NCBI GenBank assembly: GCA_964638865.1
Contig: CAZXBG010000006.1
Span: forward strand, 1-50,940
Reading direction: 5' to 3'
Source of the DNA: UBA7236 sp964638865
GTDB lineage: Bacteria; Bacteroidota; Bacteroidia; Chitinophagales; BACL12
Length of the DNA: 50,940 nt
Of the stretch, positions 27,676 to 36,074 are shown piece by piece. A program made the position numbers and the translations under genes. Below the pieces are notes generated by a model. That model had not been told where the DNA came from, searched no databases, and saw nothing but the letters and a program-made list of their open reading frames with translations. The stretch's first letter is position 1; every line of letters starts with the position of its first letter.

Positions 27676-29445
27676 TCACAGCAACTTTAACCCAACAATC
27701 TTCAGTTGTTCATTATCCACTTCTGCAGGGGCATCCATCATGAGATCTCTTCCTGCATTATTTTTTGGAAAAGGAATTACATCGCGAATGGTTTCTCCTC
27801 CGCACATCAACATTACCCAGCGGTCGAAACCGAATGCGCATCCACCATGGGGAGGTGCTCCATATTGAAATGCGTTAACCATAAAACCGAAACGTTTTTC
27901 TTTTTCCTCTTCCGTAAAGCCGAGAATTTTAAATATTTTTTCCTGAAGATTTTTATCGTGTACGCGAATACTTCCGCTTAATATTTCATTTCCATTCATC
28001 ACAAGATCGTAACTCTGTGCGCGTACACGAAGCGGATCGCTATCCATATATTGAAAATCATCAGGATGTGGAGAACAAAATGGATGATGGGCAAAAATTG
28101 GTTCACCGGTATTTTCATCAGGCTCAAATAATGGCATATCAACAACCCAAAAAACACTCCAACTATTTTCAGTTATCCATTTTTCTCTTTTTGCCATTTC
28201 TAAACGCAATTCCCCTAAAACTTTTCTAGTTTTATTTGTTTTATCTCCCACAATTAAAATAAGATCTCCCTTTTCCGCATTCGTTTCACTTCCTATCGCA
28301 ATTAATTGTTCCGAAGAATAAAATTTATCTACCGACGATTTAATACTTCCATCCAGATTAAATCGGATATAAATTAATCCGCCGGCGCCGCGTTGCGGTG
28401 CTTTTACAAATTCGGTTAATTCGTCTATCTGTTTGCGTGTAAATTCGCTGCAACCTTTTGCATTTATACCTGCAACCAAACCTCCGGAATTAATTACGGT
28501 ATTGAAAACAGAAAAATCCGTTCCTCCCACTACACTATTCAGGTCCTGAATTTTACAACCAAAACGAAGATCCGGTTTATCGGAACCATAATATTTAATT
28601 GCATCCAAATAGGGCAATCTCTGAAAATCGGGTAAATCAATATTTTTTGTTTTTTTAAATACATGTTTCACCATTCCTTCAAACATAAACCATACATCTT
28701 CCTGATTCACAAAACTCATTTCACAGTCTATTTGCGTGAATTCCGGTTGACGGTCTCCCCGAAGATCCTCATCCCGAAAACACTTTGCAATCTGATAATA
28801 TCTGTCCATGCCCGCAACCATCAATAGCTGTTTTAAAATTTGCGGAGATTGTGGCAACGCATAAAATAAACCGGCTTGCATTCTACTCGGTACTAAAAAA
28901 TCTCTCGCACCTTCCGGCGTTGATTTAATTAAATTCGGAGTTTCAATTTCAACAAAACCTTCCGTATCCAAATATTCGCGCACTGCTCTCAGCATATTTG
29001 CACGCAGCATTAATCTTTTTTGCATTTGTGGACGGCGAAGGTCGAGATAACGGTATTTCATACGCAATTCTTCTCCGCCATCTGTATCATCATCCATAGT
29101 AAAAGGAGGAATTTCAGAGGCATTTAAAATGGTTAATGCATCTACGATAATTTCAATTTCGCCCGTTGGAATTTTCGAATTCTTATTGGAACGTTCTGCA
29201 ACTTTTCCGCTTATTTGTATCACCCATTCTCTGCCCAGTGTTCTCGCAGTATCGCACAAAGCCTCATCTATTTTCACCATGAAAACCAATTGAGTCAATC
29301 CATGACGGTCGCGCAGGTCGATAAATACCATCTCACCTAGATCTCTCTTAATATTTACCCAGCCGGCTAGTGTTACCGTTTTTCCGATGTCTGCTTTGTT
29401 TAATTCACCACAAGTGTTTGAGCGATAATAAGTTGAACTATGCAT
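27676..29445 (-). CDS. aspS: Aspartate--tRNA ligase
   Basis: This class II synthetase (589 residues) charges tRNA-Asp. It has the N-terminal OB anticodon-binding domain (VTLAGWVNIKRDLGEMVFIDLRD), motif 2 CFRDEDLRGDRQPEFTQID, the bacterial GAD insertion (around VVGGTDFSVF to GCSEFTRKQ) and motif 3 GFDRWVMLMCG. The GAD domain marks it as bacterial type. Whether it is discriminating or also charges tRNA-Asn cannot be read from these motifs. It is convergent with lysA across 88 bases that hold only weak, bulged hairpins. Confidence 0.97.
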   Translation of the reverse strand: MHSSTYYRSNTCGELNKADIGKTVTLAGWVNIKRDLGEMVFIDLRDRHGLTQLVFMVKIDEALCDTARTLGREWVIQISGKVAERSNKNSKIPTGEIEIIVDALTILNASEIPPFTMDDDTDGGEELRMKYRYLDLRRPQMQKRLMLRANMLRAVREYLDTEGFVEIETPNLIKSTPEGARDFLVPSRMQAGLFYALPQSPQILKQLLMVAGMDRYYQIAKCFRDEDLRGDRQPEFTQIDCEMSFVNQEDVWFMFEGMVKHVFKKTKNIDLPDFQRLPYLDAIKYYGSDKPDLRFGCKIQDLNSVVGGTDFSVFNTVINSGGLVAGINAKGCSEFTRKQIDELTEFVKAPQRGAGGLIYIRFNLDGSIKSSVDKFYSSEQLIAIGSETNAEKGDLILIVGDKTNKTRKVLGELRLEMAKREKWITENSWSVFWVVDMPLFEPDENTGEPIFAHHPFCSPHPDDFQYMDSDPLRVRAQSYDLVMNGNEILSGSIRVHDKNLQEKIFKILGFTEEEKEKRFGFMVNAFQYGAPPHGGCAFGFDRWVMLMCGGETIRDVIPFPKNNAGRDLMMDAPAEVDNEQLKIVGLKLL

Positions 29446-29463
29446 TTTGTATTAATTTCAGCA

Positions 29464-29471
29464 CAAAAATA
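29464..29471 (-). promoter_or_regulatory. Candidate -7 promoter box for aspS
   Basis: On the minus strand the bases read TATTTTTG, matching TAnnTTTG, 18 bases upstream of the aspS ATG. No -33 TTTG is found at standard spacing. Confidence 0.35.
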
Positions 29472-29533
29472 CAGGTTATGCACTTTGTTTTTTTTGTTTT
29501 TTAAAGATGATTTATTAATTAAAGATTTTTAAT

Positions 29534-29541
29534 TACTTTTG
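29534..29541 (+). promoter_or_regulatory. Candidate -7 promoter box for the DNRLRE-domain gene
   Basis: TACTTTTG matches TAnnTTTG and lies 14 bases before the ATG at 29556. The region upstream is AT-rich and lacks a TTTG at normal distance. Confidence 0.35.
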
Positions 29542-29555
29542 ATCAAAATGCATGT

Positions 29556-30449
29556 ATGAAAACATTTTTAACATTTGCCTATATCAGTTTGGTATGCTTC
29601 TTTCAACTGGAAGCGCAAACTACCATTGTTTTGCAGCCACATTATGCCGATGGCAGTAACACTTATGTCAGAAGTAATTTTCCGGAAATTCCTGTTATTG
29701 GTTCTACTGACCTTACTGCTTATGCATGGACCTGTGATGGTGACCTTTGCACAGGGAGGGCGTTTTTTAAAATTGGTTTAGAGGAAATACCCTCAGGCGC
29801 TCTAATAAATTCTGCAAATTTGCACCTTTTTGCTAATACTTCTACCGTTATTGGTTTTGGTGGATCAGAACCGCAGACCGGAAATAATGATGCCTATGTT
29901 TATCGTGTAATTGAAGATTGGGATCATGAAACAGTAACATGGGCTATTCAACCTGAAGTAACTACTGAAAATGCATTAGTATTAGCAGAAAGTACTGATC
30001 CAATTCAGGATTATGTTTTAGATGCAACTTTAATGATACAAGATATGGTTGATAATCCGGCGACCTCTTTTGGATTTACAATTCGATTGGAGGAGGAAGC
30101 CGATTATTACAGTAGTTTAATATTTGCATCTTCCTACCATTTTAATGAGGAGTTGCATCCAAAACTGGTTGTAAATTATACTATTCTTGATGCAATAGAA
30201 ACTGTTAAAGTTCCTTCATTTAATATTTTTCCAAATCCTGCAAATAATAATTGCACAATTGTATTTAATGATATAACTACAAATATTTCAGAAATTAGAA
30301 TTTGCGATATCGTTGGAAATGAAATAATGAAAGTTGAGGTTCCTGCAGGTGTAACACATTATAATTGTGAATTTGAAAATTTATCGACGGGAATGTACTT
30401 TGTGTATTCAGACAACATGGCTGCAAGTAAATTGCAGATCATTCGATAA
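29556..30449 (+). CDS. Secreted DNRLRE-domain protein with T9SS sorting domain
   Basis: The 297 residues consist of a signal peptide (FLTFAYISLVCFFQLEAQ), a DNRLRE-type beta-sandwich (about 20-205: a repeated-strand start TTIVLQPHYADGSNTYV, then FFKIGLEEIPSGALINSANL, VYRVIEDWDHETVTWAIQP and PKLVVNYTI), and a type A sorting domain from FNIFPNPANNNCTIVF to SKLQIIR. DNRLRE domains are found on exported and surface proteins and may bind polysaccharide. The sorting domain indicates T9SS export. It shares no obvious operon; the downstream gene is convergent with a 7-base gap. Confidence 0.88.
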   Translation: MKTFLTFAYISLVCFFQLEAQTTIVLQPHYADGSNTYVRSNFPEIPVIGSTDLTAYAWTCDGDLCTGRAFFKIGLEEIPSGALINSANLHLFANTSTVIGFGGSEPQTGNNDAYVYRVIEDWDHETVTWAIQPEVTTENALVLAESTDPIQDYVLDATLMIQDMVDNPATSFGFTIRLEEEADYYSSLIFASSYHFNEELHPKLVVNYTILDAIETVKVPSFNIFPNPANNNCTIVFNDITTNISEIRICDIVGNEIMKVEVPAGVTHYNCEFENLSTGMYFVYSDNMAASKLQIIR

Positions 30450-30456
30450 TGAATTA

Positions 30457-32178
30457 TTACCAACCTGTTGCAACATCATCACCCCTTGTATCTGCGCCAC
30501 CCTCCAAGGTGTTATTTTCATAAATTAATATTGCATCCACTCTTCCCATTACATCGCGAGAAACTATTTTATAGCCTTGTGCAGTTAATGCATCAGCAAT
30601 TCTTTTATCAAAATCCCATTCTAATTTAATTTCATCCGGTATCCATTGATGATGAAAACGCGGAGCATTTATACTCTCTTGCATGGTCATATCAAATTCG
30701 ATCACGTTAATAATATTTTGAAATACACTTGTAATTATCGTGGAACCACCGGGGGTTCCAACTACCATAAAAAGTTTATTGTCCTTTAACAGAATAGTTG
30801 GTGTCATGTTGCTTAGCATTCTTTTATTAGGTTCAATTGCATTTGCTTCGCCACCAATTAATCCATATAAATTCGGCTCTCCCGGTTTTGCACTGAAGTC
30901 ATCCATTTCATTATTTAAAATAAATCCGCATCCGGAAACCACAATTCTGGAACCATAACTATCATTTAAAGTAGTAGTAATTGCCACGGCATTTCCAAAT
31001 TGATCAACAATACTAAAATGCGTTGTTTCTTCGCTTTCATAATCGGGAAAATTACCCGCTGCAATTTTTTCAGAGGGTATAATATTAATAGTATCAACAT
31101 TAAACATTCTTTCGGATGTATATTTTTTTGATATTAACTGTTGCACCGGAACTTTTGTAAAATCTGGATCTCCCAACCATGTTGCCCTATCGGCATAAAC
31201 TCTTTTTTCTGCTTCCACCATTATGTGAATAGCATTTAACGAATGAAATCCCCATCGTTTTAAAGGATAATTTTCCATCATATTTAACAATTGAATTAAT
31301 GCAACTCCTCCGGCCGAAGGTGGTGGCATGCTAATCACTTTAAAGTTTTTATAAGTTCCGGAAACAGGAGTTCTCCAAATACTGTGATAATTTATCAAAT
31401 CATTTGAGGTAATAATACCATTTTGCGTTTTCATTTCCTGTACTATCTTTTCTGCAACTTCACCACTATAAAATCCATCTCTTCCTTTATCGCGAATTGT
31501 TATTAAAGTTTTTTCGAGATCTTTTTGAATTAAAGTATCTCCTCCAACCCATTTTGTTTTAATGAAATAATTCTTTCCCTTATTTAATTCTTTTAATTCA
31601 TTTTGTAATCCATTAAGTTCATCCGCCTGATTCTCTAAAAGTGGAAATCCTTTACCGGCGAGTTCAACAGAGGGCTGCACTAATTTATCCCACGACATAG
31701 ACCCATATTTTTGATGAGCAGTCCACATACCATCCACACTTCCGGGAACACCCGAAGCAAGGTGGGAGGTTTCAATTATTTTTCTATCTACCTCTCCGCT
31801 GGCTTTATCTATAAACATATCTTTCGAAGCTGCGGAAGGAGCTTTTTCTCTGAAATCGAGGGCATTCGTTTCTCCGGTATTTAAACGCAGCAGCATAAAA
31901 CCACCTCCACCCAAATTTCCTGCATTAGGATATACAACTGCAAGTGCAAATTGAACTGCTATAGCAGCATCAATAGCATTACCACCCTCTTTTAAAATAT
32001 TTATTCCAACTTCTGCTGCCTCAGGATGGGCACAAACAACCATTGCGGAGTCCGATAAAACGCCATGAATGCGGTTCTGTAAAAAATGATCAGACGGAGT
32101 TTGTTGTTGTTGGGCAGTTTGGTTCGAAGACGATGAACAACTGAGGAGGAATACAAATGCAATAATAAATAAACGCAT
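30457..32178 (-). CDS. ggt: Gamma-glutamyltransferase (lipoprotein form)
   Basis: This Ntn-hydrolase cleaves gamma-glutamyl bonds of glutathione and related peptides outside the cytoplasm. The 573-residue precursor begins at the ATG at 32178 with a lipoprotein signal (RLFIIAFVFLLSC). The alternative ATG 14 codons upstream would overlap the divergent gene and spoil the signal. Autocleavage is expected before Thr385 in EETTHFSIVD; GGNAIDAAIAVQFALAVVYP, NLGGGGFMLL, DFREKAPS and the small-subunit GSRIVVSGCGFILNNEMDDF and TPGGSTI are all present. Being lipid-anchored, it probably acts in the periplasm or at the surface. Confidence 0.95.
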   Translation of the reverse strand: MRLFIIAFVFLLSCSSSSNQTAQQQQTPSDHFLQNRIHGVLSDSAMVVCAHPEAAEVGINILKEGGNAIDAAIAVQFALAVVYPNAGNLGGGGFMLLRLNTGETNALDFREKAPSAASKDMFIDKASGEVDRKIIETSHLASGVPGSVDGMWTAHQKYGSMSWDKLVQPSVELAGKGFPLLENQADELNGLQNELKELNKGKNYFIKTKWVGGDTLIQKDLEKTLITIRDKGRDGFYSGEVAEKIVQEMKTQNGIITSNDLINYHSIWRTPVSGTYKNFKVISMPPPSAGGVALIQLLNMMENYPLKRWGFHSLNAIHIMVEAEKRVYADRATWLGDPDFTKVPVQQLISKKYTSERMFNVDTINIIPSEKIAAGNFPDYESEETTHFSIVDQFGNAVAITTTLNDSYGSRIVVSGCGFILNNEMDDFSAKPGEPNLYGLIGGEANAIEPNKRMLSNMTPTILLKDNKLFMVVGTPGGSTIITSVFQNIINVIEFDMTMQESINAPRFHHQWIPDEIKLEWDFDKRIADALTAQGYKIVSRDVMGRVDAILIYENNTLEGGADTRGDDVATGW

Positions 32179-32284
32179 GGTGTGAAGATAAGGGTTATTT
32201 GAAATGGATAAAAACTTCATACCGAAAAAACGCCAACAGATGCTTATTTTTGAGCATAAAATTTATGGAGATCTTTGTCCCGAT

Positions 32285-33538
32285 ATGCCTGAAGCCGTAA
32301 ACTATATCATTTATTCCATTCCTGTTTTTTTTCTGTTAATCGGAATAGAATTGTTATTCGATAAGCTTAACAAAACCGGTTATTACAGGTTGAATGATGC
32401 TTTAACAAATATTAATGCAGGAATAACGGAACAAGTTACCGGTGCATTTTTAAAGGCCTTTGTTGTTGGAATTTATGCCTGGATGTTTGACCATTATAAA
32501 TTGTTTACAGTACCAAATACGATTTTAACCTGGGTGTTTTTATTTATCGCAATTGATTTTTTTTATTATTGGTTTCATCGCCTCGCGCATGAAGTGAATG
32601 TTTTGTGGGGAGGACATGTGGTGCATCATCAAAGTGAGGAATACAACTTAAGTGTTGCATTGCGCCAGGGTGCTTTCCAAAAATTCGGATCCTTTCTTTT
32701 TTATTTGCCACTTGCTTTTTTGGGGTTTAATCCTGTGTTATTTATTGTAATAAGTCAGTTTCAAACATTGTATCAGTTTTGGATTCACACAAAAACGATA
32801 AAATTATTACCGGCACCTTTTGAATATATTTTTAATACGCCTTCACACCACCGGGTGCATCACGGAAGAAATCCGAAATATATAGATAAAAATCACGGTG
32901 GCACATTAATTATCTGGGATAGATTATTTGGAACTTTTCAAAAGGAAGAGGAAGAAGTAATTTACGGTATTACCAAACCATTAAACACCTGGAATCCGCT
33001 AAGGGCGCAGTTGGATTTTTGGAAAGATCTGGCTATTGATCTGAGGCATACCCATAAGTTCAGCGATAAATTAAAGCTGTTGTTTCTCCCTCCGGGATGG
33101 CTGCCGTCTGAACTTGGAGGCCCAAAATTTGCACCGGAAATTACACCTGAAACAGCGGTAAAATACGATACCAGAATACCGGTCGGTTTAAATTATTATG
33201 TATTAATACAATTTGTATTTATACTGACATTTACCTCTTATTTTTTATTCTCCTTCGACAATTTTAATATTCTTACCAATGTACTTTTTATGCTGTTGAT
33301 ATTGTTATCAGTTACTGCGGCAGGGCTCATTCTTGAAGCAAATAGAAATGCATTTTTTGTCGAAATATTTCGACTGATAATAACCATTTTTTTCTATAAT
33401 TATTTATTGCAAAACAATATTATAACCAATTTTTCGGGATTTGATCTGTTTGTATTAATGGCCATTAATCTTATTTCACTGGTTATTTTTACTCCGTTTA
33501 AAAATGTTTTTTCAAAAAAGGTACATGAAAATAAATAA
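32285..33538 (+). CDS. Alkylglycerol monooxygenase-like membrane hydroxylase (AGMO/TMEM195-like)
   Basis: This member of the fatty acid hydroxylase/sterol desaturase superfamily (417 residues from the ATG at 32285) has the diiron histidine set H98xxxH102, H111xxHH and SHHRVHH (188-193). Between and after these it carries YNLSVALRQG, LYQFWIHTKTI, NTPSHHRVHHGRN, IDKNHGGTLIIWDRLFGTF and VIYGITKPLNTW, which match my memory of animal AGMO closely and are not general superfamily features. C-terminal hydrophobic helices (about 310-410) also fit AGMO. AGMO cleaves the O-alkyl bond of ether glycerolipids using tetrahydrobiopterin. ATGs at 32204 and 32240 would add unconserved residues. It heads an operon with a lysoplasmalogenase and a glycerophosphodiesterase. 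Confidence 0.85.
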   Translation: MPEAVNYIIYSIPVFFLLIGIELLFDKLNKTGYYRLNDALTNINAGITEQVTGAFLKAFVVGIYAWMFDHYKLFTVPNTILTWVFLFIAIDFFYYWFHRLAHEVNVLWGGHVVHHQSEEYNLSVALRQGAFQKFGSFLFYLPLAFLGFNPVLFIVISQFQTLYQFWIHTKTIKLLPAPFEYIFNTPSHHRVHHGRNPKYIDKNHGGTLIIWDRLFGTFQKEEEEVIYGITKPLNTWNPLRAQLDFWKDLAIDLRHTHKFSDKLKLLFLPPGWLPSELGGPKFAPEITPETAVKYDTRIPVGLNYYVLIQFVFILTFTSYFLFSFDNFNILTNVLFMLLILLSVTAAGLILEANRNAFFVEIFRLIITIFFYNYLLQNNIITNFSGFDLFVLMAINLISLVIFTPFKNVFSKKVHENK

Positions 33539-34214
33539 TCAGCTATTTCTTAATTTGTATATGGTTGTTGCCATAATACATATTTATACCCTGATTTCAG
33601 ATAATGAACATTACATCCTAATCTCCAAATATTTGTTGATTCCTATGTTAATGCTGCATGTTATTGTTAATTGCAGAAAAGCTTTAAAGAATGCACTTCC
33701 ATTAATAGTTGGTTTATTTTTTTGTTGGGTGGGTGATGTAATACTCATCTATTCGGATGTTTATGAAAGTTTTTTTATGTATGGCCTTGCTGCCTTTTTC
33801 ATCGGACATATCTTTTACATTTTAAGTTTTAGAAAATATGCACATAAAACAACTTCATTGCTTAAGCGTAAACCATGGATTTTGATATTTCCGTTTTTAT
33901 ACACTATAACATTATTGACAATTGTATTTTCAAACCTGGGTGATATGAAAATTCCCGTGATCATTTATGCATTTGCCATAACAGCGATGTGTATTGCATC
34001 CATTAACAGATCAGGCAGAACGAATCAATATAGTTTTTTGTTTGTATTTGCCGGCGCTTTGTTTTTTATTGCTTCCGATTCGATGATAGCAATAAATAGA
34101 TTTTACAGTGAAATAGCATCCGGCTCTTTATTAATTATGAGCACCTATATTATTGCACAATACCTGATCACGACGGGACTTTTATTGCATATAAACGACC
34201 CTGAAAATTCTTAA
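33525..34214 (+). CDS. YhhN/TMEM86-family protein, probable lysoplasmalogenase
   Basis: This multi-spanning membrane protein (229 residues, about eight helices) has the family signatures KYLLIPMLMLHV, GLFFCWVGDVILIY, FFMYGLAAFFIGHIFYILSF and ASDSMIAINRF. Animal TMEM86 hydrolyses the vinyl-ether bond of lysoplasmalogens to a fatty aldehyde and a glycerophospholipid head. The ATG at 33525, preceded by AAAAGG, overlaps the AGMO-like gene by 14 bases; an ATG at 33504 is less likely. Tight coupling to the AGMO-like gene supports an ether-lipid role. Confidence 0.85.
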   Translation: MKINNQLFLNLYMVVAIIHIYTLISDNEHYILISKYLLIPMLMLHVIVNCRKALKNALPLIVGLFFCWVGDVILIYSDVYESFFMYGLAAFFIGHIFYILSFRKYAHKTTSLLKRKPWILIFPFLYTITLLTIVFSNLGDMKIPVIIYAFAITAMCIASINRSGRTNQYSFLFVFAGALFFIASDSMIAINRFYSEIASGSLLIMSTYIIAQYLITTGLLLHINDPENS

Positions 34215-34223
34215 ACCGACTGA

Positions 34224-35069
34224 GTGAAAAGTTATATATTTATATTTCTGATACTATGTTTGACAACAGTAACGGGATGCAAAAATAAAAGTGAATCCGA
34301 ATTGAATTCACCTTTAAAAATTATAGGTCACGGGGGTTCGGGATTTGAAACTTTTTTCAGTCAGCTTCCTGCTAATACACTTGCAAGTTTTGAAAAAGCA
34401 TTAATGGACGATGAAGCTGACGGCATAGAAATGGACATACAATTATCTAAAGATGACGTAGTAGTTGTTTTTCACGATAAATTATTAGACAATAAAACAG
34501 ATCTAGCCGGCCCTGTTCGCGATCAGCTTTTTGCCGAACTGATTAAATGTGATTTTCATGGAGATTTTACAATGTTTTCTAAAGGAAAACACTCTATTTC
34601 CTCACTGGAGCAAATACTCACACAATTTAATGACCAATTACAATCCAAATATTTTTATTTCAATATCAAAGTAGGCGTGCACCCTGATAAGGAAAAGTAT
34701 AAATTGGTAATGAGCGAACAATTAGTAAGAATTATTAATGAATTTGATATACAAAAAAAGGCAATTATTGAAACTTCTGATATCAGCGTTTTGAAACAGA
34801 TTCAATTATTAGACAGTTCGATAATTGTGATGCAAGATATTGGGGATTTTGAAAATGATTTTAAATATGTTTTGGAAAACAACTTCGCGGGTTTGGTGGT
34901 AGAAAATAACAATATCTCTGCTGAGCAGGTAATGTTGGCTCAAAAGTCAGGAAAACGGGTTGTTATTTATGGGGAAAAAACACGCGGTGGAATTAGGGAA
35001 GTATTACATAAAAATCCCGATGTAATTCAAACTGATAAAATTAATCTGACGAAAAGATTAGCAGATTAG
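34224..35069 (+). CDS. Glycerophosphodiester phosphodiesterase-like lipoprotein
   Basis: The 281-residue protein starts at GTG, has a lipoprotein signal (FIFLILCLTTVTGC, lipidated Cys19) and a GDPD TIM barrel. Catalytic His36 (in GHGGSG), metal ligands Glu69 and Asp71 (DGIEMDIQLSKD) and His84 (VVFHD) are present. Two usually conserved residues differ: the Arg of HRG is Gly37, and PENT reads PANT, so activity or specificity may be altered. It would release glycerol phosphate from deacylated phospholipids in the periplasm. It follows the lysoplasmalogenase gene by 9 bases and its end overlaps the convergent CDF gene by 4 bases. Confidence 0.85.
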   Translation: MKSYIFIFLILCLTTVTGCKNKSESELNSPLKIIGHGGSGFETFFSQLPANTLASFEKALMDDEADGIEMDIQLSKDDVVVVFHDKLLDNKTDLAGPVRDQLFAELIKCDFHGDFTMFSKGKHSISSLEQILTQFNDQLQSKYFYFNIKVGVHPDKEKYKLVMSEQLVRIINEFDIQKKAIIETSDISVLKQIQLLDSSIIVMQDIGDFENDFKYVLENNFAGLVVENNNISAEQVMLAQKSGKRVVIYGEKTRGGIREVLHKNPDVIQTDKINLTKRLAD

Positions 35070-36052
35070 GTTAATCCATGTTTCCTGTTTCTGATCACAT
35101 TTTCTAAATTCCATTCTATTTTATGATCAAACTCCGCCATACGCACCAAACAATCTGTTTTGAGACAAATTTTGCACATTTCAGGAGGAACACAAGCATC
35201 AATATGCACAAACCATTCGTCAGAAGTTTCATGGTGTTTGTGAATTATAGATTCTACTTTTTCTAATTCGTCGTGTGCTTCTTTAACGGTGAAATAATAG
35301 GGAACGGTTAAATGACTGTCGAAATGCAAATTAGCTCCATATTTAATAACACGCAAATTATGAATGTCGATCCAATTCGCTTCTCTGTTTTTATTTAGTG
35401 TATTAATAATGGAATCCAAAAGTTCTGAATCAGCCTCATCCATAATCCCTGCAACTGACCTTCTCACTATTTTATATCCCTCATAACAAATATAACTTCC
35501 GAATAATATTGCAACTGCACTGTCAATCCATTCATATTGAAAAATATATAGTAATGTTAAACCAACTAGTAGTCCTCCGGTACTCCAACCATCACTTTGT
35601 AAATGTTTCCCTCCGGCAATCAGAGTAAGTGAATGTGCTTTTTTCCCTCTGTTTTCCATGATAAGCCCTAATATAAAATTTACTGCACCCGCGAAGGAGA
35701 TTAAAATAATACCATAACCAATATGTTGTATGGTTTGCGGATAAAATAAATTGAATACAGATTTTCCAACAATTATAATTCCGGCAACTAAAATCATACT
35801 GCCTTCAATACTGGCAGAAATAAATTCAATTTTCCCATGTCCATAAGGATGATCCAGGTCACGTGGTTTTGAAGCAAGTATCAAGCTGTATAAACCAAAT
35901 AATCCTGCAACTACATTTACTATAGATTCAATGGCATCTGTTAAAATAGCATTGGAATGTGTTAGGATATAGGCTGTAAATTTTACAAGCAATAACAAAA
36001 TCGCAACACTGACAACAATTTTTTGAAGATTTACATTTTCTACTTTTCTCAT
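35066..36052 (-). CDS. Cation diffusion facilitator transporter
   Basis: This 328-residue inner-membrane divalent-metal exporter has about six helices, the HPYGHGKIEF motif after helix 3, and the helix-5 metal site HLQSD (HxxxD). The helix-2 site reads TDAIESIVN. The cytosolic C-terminal domain ends with a cysteine-rich segment CVPPEMCKICLKTDC after a His/Asp cluster (WFVHIDAC), which may bind zinc or another metal as a sensor. Metal specificity cannot be decided. It is convergent with the lipid operon and separated from polA by 22 bases on the same strand. Confidence 0.92.
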   Translation of the reverse strand: MRKVENVNLQKIVVSVAILLLLVKFTAYILTHSNAILTDAIESIVNVVAGLFGLYSLILASKPRDLDHPYGHGKIEFISASIEGSMILVAGIIIVGKSVFNLFYPQTIQHIGYGIILISFAGAVNFILGLIMENRGKKAHSLTLIAGGKHLQSDGWSTGGLLVGLTLLYIFQYEWIDSAVAILFGSYICYEGYKIVRRSVAGIMDEADSELLDSIINTLNKNREANWIDIHNLRVIKYGANLHFDSHLTVPYYFTVKEAHDELEKVESIIHKHHETSDEWFVHIDACVPPEMCKICLKTDCLVRMAEFDHKIEWNLENVIRNRKHGLT

Positions 36053-36074
36053 CAGATAACCTCATGTATATTTA

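Noticed and set aside
32204..32284. Longer N-terminus for the AGMO-like gene
   Set aside because: The 27 extra residues are hydrophilic and unlike the family start, and would crowd the divergent ggt promoter region; not excluded, but less likely.
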